Shown piece after piece: positions 16,929-25,057 of a stretch of DNA of 44,727 bases (positions within the stretch are counted from its first letter, which is position 1; each line of letters opens with the position of its first letter). Position numbers and translations under genes: made by a program. Below the pieces are notes generated by a model. It was not told the origin of the DNA. It ran no database searches and saw nothing but the letters and a program-made list of their open reading frames with translations. Origin of the DNA: Ignavibacteria bacterium (lineage in GTDB: Bacteria > Bacteroidota > Ignavibacteria > Tepidaquicellales > Tepidaquicellaceae); NCBI GenBank assembly GCA_016788375.1, contig JAEUSI010000008.1, positions 1 to 44,727 of the forward strand, in the 5' to 3' direction.

Positions 16929-18548
16929 ATGAATATTCCGAAGTTCAAAGTAATGAATTTTACAAATACAGTTCTTCTTGTTTTAGTATTGATACAGTAT
17001 TATCTGCTCGGATCTTTAAATAAAGTAAGTGAAAAATTCATAAATGTTGCAATTGATCTAGATTATAAGATAAAACTTATACCGGGTTTTATTTTGCCTT
17101 ATGTTTCAGTATATCTTGTAATTATTTTCCTTCTTATTCTTATTGTAAGAAAGAGAGATAAAGGAGACTTAACAATATTTATGTTTTCTATGCTGATTCT
17201 CTTCAGTCTTATCAATTTTATGCACGGCTTTTTTCCGGTTAATAATTTCATAAGACCCGAGATCAAGGACACCGGCTTTTTCTTTGAGGCGGTAAATTCA
17301 CTTTATAAATCAGTAAATCCGTATAATACACTTCCAAACTGGCACACTGCTACTGCTGTTCTATGCGCTGTAGCTTTTTATAAATTAAAATTCAGAAGAT
17401 TTCCGGTATTCATGATCTGGATTGTTCTAGTTGCAGTTTCTCCTCTGTTCTTAAAGATGACTTATCTTATGGATTTTTTAATAGCGGTTCCTCTGCCGTT
17501 TTTATGTTATACGGTTGCTGAAAAAATATCAACTGTAACAGTTAAAACGGAAACAGTAAAGGAAGTCGTAAAAATATTTTCACTTGAATCTCTGATACAG
17601 TCTGTTGCTATCGGCATCAGGGACGAAAATACAATTTCCTCTTTAATAGATAACCTCACACGGATAGAAAAGAATCAGACAGAAAATGATCTGGAAGAAA
17701 TGAAACTGATCGGAAAGGAATTAAATCCTCCGGTTCAGTCTTTAAAGGAAATAATCAACAAACTTATATTATCAATAAATGTAGAAAATCAGATTGATAA
17801 TGCAAAGAAAATGTTCGGTAAAAACGACAGATCATACGTTCCTACAGACAAAGAGGTAAAAGAGTCAACAGATGATTTGATTACAGAAGCCTGCAGACCT
17901 TTTGACAATCCGAAATTCCGGTTTGTGCTTCTTGAGATGAAGAAAAGAAATACAGGTCTGATCAATAAAAATTCCATTGAAGAAGCTGCCAAAGAAAGAT
18001 CTGCAGAGATTATAAAGAAGTTTACAAGCTTTATTGAATCGCATAAAGAGGATATTCCCGCTATTAAATCAATATGGAACAATACAAACGGGCATGTACA
18101 TGTCGGCATAGATGACATTAAGATAATAACAAGAGAGCTTCGCAAGCCTCCTTATGAAATTACGACTGATGAAATCTGGAATGCCTATTACAGGCTTGAT
18201 AATACAAAGGTAAAGCCTCTTGGCGACGAAAAAAATCCTGCAAATATTATTACTCTGACAAAATATGCAATCGGTAAAATTGAAAACCTGGATCCTTATA
18301 CTGATGATGTTGACAGGAATTTCAATGAATGGATAAAGGAAAATGAATCAAAGGGAAGAAAATACACTGAAGAGGAAATGGTCTGGCTGAATATGATGAA
18401 GAGCCATGTTTCGGCATTTATGGAAATCAACATGCTGAGCTTTAATCAGCCGCCGTTTGTCAATAAAGGCGGAGCTGCAAAAGCATACAACATTTTCGGA
18501 CCGGATTTAAACAGGATTTTGTATGAGCTTAATGAAAAACTGATCTGA
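16929..18548 (+). CDS. PAP2-like membrane domain fused to type I restriction HsdR C-terminal domain
   Basis: A 539-residue protein with an architecture I do not know from the literature. Residues 10-197 form about six membrane helices resembling the PAP2_3/inositol-phosphorylceramide synthase type: LIPGFILPYVSVYL (50-63), IRP (108-110) and NTLPNWHTA (133-141) match LxxIPxxxxPYxSxY, RP and NxLPSLHxA. The second motif, normally QHYxxD, reads MTYLMD (177-182), so the nucleophilic His is Thr178. After a short linker, residues 217-316 match the helical region following the HsdR helicase (VAIGIRDENTISSL) and 317-538 match EcoEI_R_C (ITEACRPFDNPKFR, GRKYTEEEMVWL, GGAAKAYNIFG). Nuclease and SF2 helicase domains are absent, as are hsdM and hsdS. 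I infer a membrane-tethered protein that docks HsdM/HsdS or a similar partner. Confidence 0.85.
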   Translation: MNIPKFKVMNFTNTVLLVLVLIQYYLLGSLNKVSEKFINVAIDLDYKIKLIPGFILPYVSVYLVIIFLLILIVRKRDKGDLTIFMFSMLILFSLINFMHGFFPVNNFIRPEIKDTGFFFEAVNSLYKSVNPYNTLPNWHTATAVLCAVAFYKLKFRRFPVFMIWIVLVAVSPLFLKMTYLMDFLIAVPLPFLCYTVAEKISTVTVKTETVKEVVKIFSLESLIQSVAIGIRDENTISSLIDNLTRIEKNQTENDLEEMKLIGKELNPPVQSLKEIINKLILSINVENQIDNAKKMFGKNDRSYVPTDKEVKESTDDLITEACRPFDNPKFRFVLLEMKKRNTGLINKNSIEEAAKERSAEIIKKFTSFIESHKEDIPAIKSIWNNTNGHVHVGIDDIKIITRELRKPPYEITTDEIWNAYYRLDNTKVKPLGDEKNPANIITLTKYAIGKIENLDPYTDDVDRNFNEWIKENESKGRKYTEEEMVWLNMMKSHVSAFMEINMLSFNQPPFVNKGGAAKAYNIFGPDLNRILYELNEKLI

Positions 18549-18563
18549 ACAAACAAGCTGTAA

Positions 18564-18585
18564 TTTAAAGAATAAGTTCTTTTAA
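18564..18585 (+). terminator. Weak AT hairpin after the PAP2-HsdR fusion gene
   Basis: TTTAAAGAA-TAAG-TTCTTTTAAA can form a 9-bp stem with one bulged T, 15 bases after the stop. It lacks GC pairs and a following T-run. It could be a weak terminator or part of the riboswitch leader. Confidence 0.3.
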
Positions 18586-18589
18586 ACAA

Positions 18590-18668
18590 ATATACCGGGG
18601 TGCTCTGAAAGTAAAGGGCTGAGATTAAACCCATTGAACCTGCTACGGATAATGCCGGCGAAGGAATT
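18590..18668 (+). ncRNA. TPP riboswitch aptamer (THI element)
   Basis: The conserved thi-box elements occur in the right order: GGGGTGC (18597-18603), GGGCTGAGA (18616-18624), ACCC (18629-18632, closing P3 with GGG 18616-18618), GAACCTG (18636-18642), CGGATAATGCCGGCG (18646-18660, P5 formed by CGG and CCG) and AAGGAA at the 3' end. The element lies 80 bases before the receptor gene and is followed by a strong terminator, so thiamin pyrophosphate should switch transcription off. P1 looks weak, and its exact borders are approximate. Confidence 0.94.
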
Positions 18669-18680
18669 TAATTTATTTTT

Positions 18681-18729
18681 ACGCTTAAGTCTTTTCATAC
18701 GGGTTCGGAAAAGATTTAAGCGTTTTTTT
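18681..18729 (+). terminator. Riboswitch-controlled intrinsic terminator
   Basis: A 16-bp stem (18681-18696 with 18708-18723, one G-U pair, both arms containing the AAGCG/CGCTT end) with an 11-base loop is followed by seven T's (18723-18729). It stands between the TPP aptamer and the ATG at 18742, so it is the expression platform. I could not identify the antiterminator pairing with certainty. Confidence 0.9.
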
Positions 18730-18741
18730 ATTGCAAAAAAA

Positions 18742-21186
18742 ATGAGTAATGCAAGTATTTCTGTAAAGGGAAATTTATCCCGGTGCAAAACCCGGGGATT
18801 AACAGCTAAAAAATTTTTATACTTTTTGTTTTCTGTTATTTTTTTTAATCAAATAACTGATGTTTCTGCACAGGAAGAAAAGGACAGCGCGAAGTATAAA
18901 ACAGAATCCATAGAAGTTGATGCCCTGAAAAGCGTGGAAAGATTTACTCCGGTAACATTTGAAGACATAAAAAGATCCGAAGTCGAAAAAAAATACTGGA
19001 TGCAGGATCTGCCGATGTTTCTCAACGGTTATACAAGCATCAATTCTTATTCCGAATCCGGTTCATCACTCGGATATTCTTATATGTCAATCAGAGGATT
19101 TGATCAGAGAAGGATTTCTATACTTATCAACGGCATTCCGCAGAATGATCCCGAAGACCATCAGGTATACTGGGTGGATATTTCCGATCTTACCGCGTCA
19201 GTGGAGGATATACAGATTCAGAGGGGAATAGGAACCTCGCTTTACGGTTCATCTTCTATCGGCGGAGTTGTAAACGTAAAAACCATCGATTTCTTCAGGA
19301 GAAATTTTCTCAGCTTTTCTGCCGGCTTTGGAAATTACAATTCAAAGCGTTTTTCCGGGGAATATTCTTCCGGACTTTTAAAAAACGGATTCGGATTTTA
19401 CGGCAAACTAACCGGAATAAGCACAGACGGTTACAGGGATTTGTCCTGGTCAGATTACTGGAGTTATTTTTTCAGTGCGGGTAAAATATTCGGCAAAAGT
19501 TCTGTTCTGAAACTTAATTTTTTCGGTAGTCCGATGAAAAATCATCTCGCATATCTTGGTGTTGATAAACCTTACCTTGACGGAATGATTACGGGAGATA
19601 TTTATACAGACAGAAAATATAATTACCTCACATATCCGGATGAATCGGATAATTATTTTCAGCCGCACTTCGAACTAGTTTACAATGTACAGACAGATAA
19701 AAATCTTTTTATTTCAAATACTCTGAGTTATATAAAAGGCGACGGTTATTTTAATACATCATTTCCGGTATATTACGGTTATGATTTTGATTATTTCAGA
19801 CTGGATCCTTTCTATACTGCGGATTCGACATCATATAATCCATTGTATTACAGAAGGAATGAAGACGGAACTCTTTATTTTGAAAAGGGAAAAGGATATG
19901 AGATTGTCAGAAGCGATATAATTACAAGACTTAACGTAAACAACGATACCTGGGGCTGGTTTCCTAAAATACAGCTTAAACATAATAATGAAAAAGGCAC
20001 GCTTGTTATCGGAGGCGAAATCAGAATTCACAACTCAGATCATTACGGGGAGATTACTTCGGCAGAAGCGCTTCCACCCGGAACACCTCAGGATTATGTT
20101 TACTATTCCTATAACGGAGGAAAAAACACATATTCTGTTTATGCAAATGAGATTTACAGGATTACTGATAAGTTAAACGGAATGCTTGGTTTGCAGTTTG
20201 TTTATCACAGGTATGAAATTTCAAATGATAAATACAGACCGTATGAATTCGGAATTGATTATAATTTCTTTACTCCGAGAGCTGGACTAAATTACAATTT
20301 CAACCGGTATCTGAGTGCATTTGTGAATTTTTCCGTTGCCAAGCGGGAACCGCGGCTGAAGGATATTTATGATGCCGAGAATCCATATTCCGTTCCGAAC
20401 TTCAGGATAGTTGATGCAGAAAACGGAATTTATGAAGATGTGCTTATTAAACCGGAAGAAATGTTTGATTACGAATTCGGAGTCGGTTACACTTCGGATA
20501 ATCTTAAAACGGATCTGAATTTTTATTACATGGATTTTAAAAATGAAATAGTAAACAACGGGCAGCTTGATCTTGTAGGACAGCCGGTTTCCGGGAATGC
20601 GGGAAAGTCGGTTCATAAAGGACTCGAGCTTCAGTTTGTCCTGAAACCTTTTTACCAGAATTCACTTAAGTATTTTTCAGTTTCAGGAAATCTTAATTTA
20701 TCAGATAATTACTTTACACAATACCTTGAAATACTCGGCGCGGATTCTTCGGGAAATGTCATTTACGGAAATGATTATTCCCAGAACAGCATCATACTTA
20801 CTCCTGATATTATCGGAAATCTATCGTTAAATTATGATGCCGGTTTCGGACTAAATGCATACATAACACTGCAGTATATCGGAAAGCAGTATCTTGATAA
20901 TTCCGAAAATGAAAGAAAAAATCCGGAAGTCAGGAATCAGCCGGGTTATACGGATAAAATAATCGAGCCGTATACAAATGTTAATGCCGGTCTGACTCTG
21001 AATTTCACTTCTCTTTTTAAGAAAAACAGTGTTACAGGGTATTTCAGGGAATTGCAGATTGATTTTAAAGCAAACAATATATTCAATATATTGTATGAAA
21101 CGACGGGTTATATCAGCGGCGGAATTCCGTACTGGATTCCGGCAGCAACAGCAAACTTTTACGCAGATCTGAAAATAGGATTTTAA
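18742..21186 (+). CDS. TPP-regulated TonB-dependent receptor (thiamin or precursor uptake)
   Basis: An 814-residue TonB-dependent receptor. A long basic n-region precedes the hydrophobic signal segment (about residues 25-44, ending VSAQ). Next come an N-terminal plug (ESIEVDALKSVERFTP; YMSIRGFDQRRISILINGIP; GTSLYGSSSIGGVVNV) and a 22-strand-type barrel ending ADLKIGF. I chose ATG 18742 because the reading frame upstream overlaps the riboswitch and its terminator; the TTG at 18634 lies inside the aptamer. Control by a TPP riboswitch implies uptake of thiamin, its phosphates or precursors, as known for THI-regulated receptors (Omr1) in Bacteroidota. No inner-membrane thiamin transporter or thi gene is adjacent. 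Confidence 0.92.
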   Translation: MSNASISVKGNLSRCKTRGLTAKKFLYFLFSVIFFNQITDVSAQEEKDSAKYKTESIEVDALKSVERFTPVTFEDIKRSEVEKKYWMQDLPMFLNGYTSINSYSESGSSLGYSYMSIRGFDQRRISILINGIPQNDPEDHQVYWVDISDLTASVEDIQIQRGIGTSLYGSSSIGGVVNVKTIDFFRRNFLSFSAGFGNYNSKRFSGEYSSGLLKNGFGFYGKLTGISTDGYRDLSWSDYWSYFFSAGKIFGKSSVLKLNFFGSPMKNHLAYLGVDKPYLDGMITGDIYTDRKYNYLTYPDESDNYFQPHFELVYNVQTDKNLFISNTLSYIKGDGYFNTSFPVYYGYDFDYFRLDPFYTADSTSYNPLYYRRNEDGTLYFEKGKGYEIVRSDIITRLNVNNDTWGWFPKIQLKHNNEKGTLVIGGEIRIHNSDHYGEITSAEALPPGTPQDYVYYSYNGGKNTYSVYANEIYRITDKLNGMLGLQFVYHRYEISNDKYRPYEFGIDYNFFTPRAGLNYNFNRYLSAFVNFSVAKREPRLKDIYDAENPYSVPNFRIVDAENGIYEDVLIKPEEMFDYEFGVGYTSDNLKTDLNFYYMDFKNEIVNNGQLDLVGQPVSGNAGKSVHKGLELQFVLKPFYQNSLKYFSVSGNLNLSDNYFTQYLEILGADSSGNVIYGNDYSQNSIILTPDIIGNLSLNYDAGFGLNAYITLQYIGKQYLDNSENERKNPEVRNQPGYTDKIIEPYTNVNAGLTLNFTSLFKKNSVTGYFRELQIDFKANNIFNILYETTGYISGGIPYWIPAATANFYADLKIGF

Positions 21187-21269
21187 GAAAACAAAATGAA
21201 TTGCCGGTAAACTTTAATTATTACATGTGTGTTGAGAAAATTATTCAGAATAAATCAAAAAACATCCGG

Positions 21270-21935
21270 ATGAAAATTAAAAGCGGAATCACTCTGACTC
21301 TCGTAACTTTTTTTATATTCGTTTTTTCAAGCTGTTCGTTTACCAGGGAAAAAAAGCAGGAAGAAATTTTAAAACCAACATCAAAAAATTCAATGTCAGC
21401 AAAAAAAGACACAGCAGTATTCGGCGCAGGATGTTTCTGGTGCGTTGAAGCCATATTTCAGGAGTTAAAAGGAGTTGAATCAGTGGAATCCGGCTATACC
21501 GGTGGTACAACGGTAAATCCTACATATAAGGAAGTCTGCTCCGGAAACACAGGACATGCAGAAGTTGCGAAAATAGTCTTCGATCCGTCTGTAATTTCTT
21601 ACAAAGAACTTCTCGAGGTTTTCTGGACAACGCACGATCCGACTACACTCAACAAACAGGGTGCTGATATAGGCACACAGTACAGGTCTTCAATATTTTA
21701 CACCGGAGACGAGCAGAAGAAAGAGGCTGAGCTTTCAAAAAAAGAAACAGCTCCCCAGATCTGGGACGGTGATATTGTAACGGTGATTGAACCTCTGACT
21801 GTATTTTACAAAGCCGAAGATTATCATCAGAATTATTACAATGAAAATTCCGGACAAAGTTACTGTCAGTTTGTAATAAACCCAAAACTGGAAAAATTCA
21901 GAAAAAAATACAGGAATAAACTGAAAGATCAGTAA
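21270..21935 (+). CDS. msrA: Peptide-methionine (S)-S-oxide reductase, predicted lipoprotein
   Basis: Reduces methionine-S-sulfoxide in proteins. The catalytic motif GCFWC is at 54-58 (nucleophile Cys55). GYTGGTTVNPTYKEVCSGNTGHAE and YHQNYYNEN are typical MsrA blocks, and GQSYC near the C-terminus supplies a possible resolving Cys. Unlike cytosolic MsrA, the N-terminus is a lipoprotein signal: MKIKSG, a hydrophobic stretch, then FSSC with Cys22 as lipidation site and a polar linker to about residue 48. The enzyme should therefore act in the cell envelope. I chose ATG 21270 over a TTG at 21201, since it begins directly at the signal peptide. No msrB is adjacent; 221 residues in total. Confidence 0.93.
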   Translation: MKIKSGITLTLVTFFIFVFSSCSFTREKKQEEILKPTSKNSMSAKKDTAVFGAGCFWCVEAIFQELKGVESVESGYTGGTTVNPTYKEVCSGNTGHAEVAKIVFDPSVISYKELLEVFWTTHDPTTLNKQGADIGTQYRSSIFYTGDEQKKEAELSKKETAPQIWDGDIVTVIEPLTVFYKAEDYHQNYYNENSGQSYCQFVINPKLEKFRKKYRNKLKDQ

Positions 21936-22105
21936 ATTCTCCTTAATACACATTCAAAACCTGTTTATTTTAAACATCAGAGTGTACAGTAGAATTAATT
22001 TCATTATCAGAATTTATGTTCATTTCCGGATTTCGGATTTAACGATGTATCCAATCTACTATGGTATTTTGAAATGAAGTTTTTTATTTTAAAATAAAGA
22101 CTAAG

Positions 22106-22157
22106 ACCCTCATTAAATCCGGGAAACACTTTTTAATCTTCAGTAAAACCAGAGGGT
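22106..22157 (+). promoter_or_regulatory. Inverted repeat that could mask the ribosome-binding site of the next gene
   Basis: ACCCTC (22106-22111) is complementary to GAGGGT (22152-22157), which includes the Shine-Dalgarno-like AGAGGG and touches the ATG at 22158. The loop is 40 bases. Pairing could reduce translation, but the stem is only six pairs. Confidence 0.3.
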
Positions 22158-25049
22158 ATGAAAAGATTTTTAAAAATACTTCCGGCAGGTTTAATTTGTG
22201 TAATAATATCATTATTTGCCTGTGAATTTACTTACTCTCAGTTTGTCAATTTCGGAAGGAATAAAGTTCAGTATTCCGATTTTGACTGGCAGATATTACA
22301 GACAGAGCATTTTCAGATTTACTATTACATAGAAGAAAAAGAGCTTGCCGAAATCGGAGCAAAGTATGCCGAAGAAAGTTATAAGTTTCTTCAGCAGAAA
22401 TTCAATCACTCCCTTGCCGACACAGTACCGATAATATTTTATGCATCGCCAATACATTTCAAAGAGACAAACACGACTCCTGGGCTGATACCTGACGGAG
22501 TGGGAGGATTTTTTGAATTTATCAAAGGAAGAGTAGTCCTTCCTTTTGAAGGATCACTCTCGCAGTTCAGGCATGTCATACGGCACGAGCTCACTCACGT
22601 TTTTATGACAAGTAAAATTCTGAATATTCTCAAAGCTCACAGAATCACGACTTCACAGACACCGCCACTGTGGTTTACCGAAGGAATTGCGGAATTGTAT
22701 TCGACGCAATGGGATACACAGGCGGAGATGGTATTGAAAGATGCTGTACTCAGCGGATATATTTCGGGACTGAGCAACTGGGAAAGGTTTTACGGAACAT
22801 TTTTTATGTATAAGCTTGGACAGAACATACTCGAGTATATTTCTGCTGAATACGGGGAAGATAAAGTGCTTCAGCTTGTGGAAAATTTCTGGATTGATGA
22901 CAATTTTTCAAATGTTATGAAAGTAACAATCGGAAAGGATTACGGTGAGTTTGACAATGAATATCTATATCATCTGGAAAAAAAATACTTTCCTCAGTTA
23001 AAGGACTATGACATACCTTCAAAGGTGTCTGAAAATATTTATTCGGAATCATTTGCGCATAAGCCTGCTTATGCGGATGTGAACGGAAACAGGGAAGTTT
23101 ATTTTATCGGCAACAATTCGGGATTTACAAGTTTGTTTAAAGTAAATATGCGTTATCCCGGAAATGCCGAGCTTGTGATTGAAGGAGAATCCAGTGATGA
23201 ATTTGAGCAGTTTCATTTTTTCAGAACAGGTCTTGATGTTTCAAAAGCAGGATTGCTTGCATTTATCACTCAGAAGGGAAATTCCGATGCGCTTCATATT
23301 TATGATGTTAAGAAGGAAAAAGTGATAACGGATTATTCATTTCAAGATATTGTAAGCATAGGTTCGCCTTCATGGAATAAAGACGGCAGAAAAATTGTGT
23401 TTCCGGGATCCGATTTCGGAGGAAGGACGGATTTATATATACTTGACACGGAAACAGAAAAGGTAGAACGGCTGACAAATGATTATTATGATGACAGGGA
23501 TCCGGATTTTTCTCCTGACGGAAATTACATAGTATTTTCATCCGACAGAACATCAACGGGTATAAATAAAAGCTACAATTTATTTTTGTACAATCTAAAG
23601 ACAGGGAATATTGATTATCTGACATTCGGAGAGCAGATTGATTATTCGCCGCATTTCTCCGCTGACGGTTCGAAGATTGTATTTACGTCAAATACCGGCG
23701 GACCGCAGAATATCTGGATGATAGATTTCGGAAACAGCATTGCATCCGAACAGATAAATACCGGCACAGGTGCAATTCCGGATGAAAATAAAATTGATTA
23801 CGATAAGCTTGAAATGAGACAGATTACAAATTTTACATCTGCAGCATTTGATCCGTCCTGGGCGGGAAAAGATAAAATTGTATTTTCATCATACGAGTTC
23901 GGAGGTATCAGCATAAAGCTTCTGAGAGACATAAAAGAAAGATACGACAGCAGTATAACAATTAAGAAGATTGACATAAAATCGAAAGGTGAAAACTGGA
24001 CGTCCGATAAAATAAAAATCACACCTCAGAAAAATTCATCAAAATACAAGAAAGAATTTTCTTTTGATATTGCGACAACTGCCCTTACTGTTGATCCGGT
24101 ATTCGGAGCTAATACGGGCGGTATAATTTCTCTGAGTGATCTTCTGGGTGATGAAAGATATTATTTTCTTGTGTTCAATAATTCTAACGGAGACGCAGAG
24201 TTCTGGAAAAGCTTTAACATAGCGATATCGAAATATTCAGTGGAAAAACGGCTGAATTATGCTTACGGCATTTATCATCTGTCGGGAAGAAGATATGACC
24301 TTCGCGATTATGACCAGTCTTTTTTCGAAAGGCTGTACGGAGGATATTTAAGCATGGCTTATCCGCTGTCATTTTTCAGAAGGATTGAAATGACGGTCAA
24401 TATGGCGCAGTCTATCAGAAGCTTCGACAATGTGGACAACCGGAGATCGCTGTTAATTTCGAATTATCTGAGCTACATAAAGGATAATTCTCTCTGGGCT
24501 TGGACGGGACCGATTGACGGCGAGAGACTGAATCTGACGCTCGGATATACAACAGACATTACGAATTCAAACATTAATTATTTTTCATTCTTTTTTGATT
24601 ACAGGAAATATTTCAGACTGGGAATGCTTTCGGCACTCGGAGTCAGAACGCAGTTTTTCCTGAATCAGGGAAAAGAGCCGAGAAGATTTTTCATGGGAGG
24701 AAGCTGGTCTCTAAGGGGATGGCCTCTGAATTCAATAAGAGGAAGCAAAATGTGGCAGGCAAATGCAGAGCTCAGATTTCCGCTTCTCAATATAGTTGCG
24801 TTAAGATTTCCGATCGGAATCGGATTTGATTTTCCCGGCATAATGGGAGCTGTATTTGCCGATGCGGGAAATGCATGGGATAATAATTCAAATTACAAAA
24901 CAACATACGGCAGCATCGGAGCAGGCGTAAGGATGAATGTGCTCGGAGCTATTGTTCTGAGATATGATATCGGAAAACGCATCGAGAATAATTTTACCAC
25001 ATTGCAGGGAGACTGGTTTCAGAATTTTTATTTCGGGTTTGATTTTTAA
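22158..25049 (+). CDS. Exported gluzincin-like protease with PD40 repeats and C-terminal beta-barrel
   Basis: A 963-residue outer-membrane protein in three parts. After a signal peptide (about 1-28, ending TYSQ) comes a peptidase-MA-like domain: HELTH at 143-147 and FTEGIAEL with Glu175, together the HExxH...E zinc site of gluzincins. Residues about 290-610 contain TolB/PD40-type beta-propeller repeats (GSPSWNKDGRKIVFPG; DRDPDFSPDGNYIVFSS; DYSPHFSADGSKIVFTS). From about 680 to the end is a BamA/D15-like barrel (RFFMGGSWSLRGWPLNSIRG resembles the conserved VRGF/Y region) ending FYFGFDF. The zinc residues are intact, so proteolysis is likely; the substrate is unknown. It converges on ubiX with only 8 bases between stops. 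Confidence 0.9.
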   Translation: MKRFLKILPAGLICVIISLFACEFTYSQFVNFGRNKVQYSDFDWQILQTEHFQIYYYIEEKELAEIGAKYAEESYKFLQQKFNHSLADTVPIIFYASPIHFKETNTTPGLIPDGVGGFFEFIKGRVVLPFEGSLSQFRHVIRHELTHVFMTSKILNILKAHRITTSQTPPLWFTEGIAELYSTQWDTQAEMVLKDAVLSGYISGLSNWERFYGTFFMYKLGQNILEYISAEYGEDKVLQLVENFWIDDNFSNVMKVTIGKDYGEFDNEYLYHLEKKYFPQLKDYDIPSKVSENIYSESFAHKPAYADVNGNREVYFIGNNSGFTSLFKVNMRYPGNAELVIEGESSDEFEQFHFFRTGLDVSKAGLLAFITQKGNSDALHIYDVKKEKVITDYSFQDIVSIGSPSWNKDGRKIVFPGSDFGGRTDLYILDTETEKVERLTNDYYDDRDPDFSPDGNYIVFSSDRTSTGINKSYNLFLYNLKTGNIDYLTFGEQIDYSPHFSADGSKIVFTSNTGGPQNIWMIDFGNSIASEQINTGTGAIPDENKIDYDKLEMRQITNFTSAAFDPSWAGKDKIVFSSYEFGGISIKLLRDIKERYDSSITIKKIDIKSKGENWTSDKIKITPQKNSSKYKKEFSFDIATTALTVDPVFGANTGGIISLSDLLGDERYYFLVFNNSNGDAEFWKSFNIAISKYSVEKRLNYAYGIYHLSGRRYDLRDYDQSFFERLYGGYLSMAYPLSFFRRIEMTVNMAQSIRSFDNVDNRRSLLISNYLSYIKDNSLWAWTGPIDGERLNLTLGYTTDITNSNINYFSFFFDYRKYFRLGMLSALGVRTQFFLNQGKEPRRFFMGGSWSLRGWPLNSIRGSKMWQANAELRFPLLNIVALRFPIGIGFDFPGIMGAVFADAGNAWDNNSNYKTTYGSIGAGVRMNVLGAIVLRYDIGKRIENNFTTLQGDWFQNFYFGFDF

Positions 25050-25057
25050 GCATGAAA

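Noticed and set aside
16929-18548. Possibility that the HsdR-like gene is a degraded restriction subunit (pseudogene)
   Set aside because: The reading frame is intact over 539 codons, begins with a full membrane domain, and has no frameshifted remains of nuclease or helicase upstream.
18634-18741. N-terminal extension of the second TonB-dependent receptor from TTG 18634
   Set aside because: The extension is encoded by the TPP aptamer and its terminator hairpin. ATG 18742 lies after them and gives a workable signal peptide.
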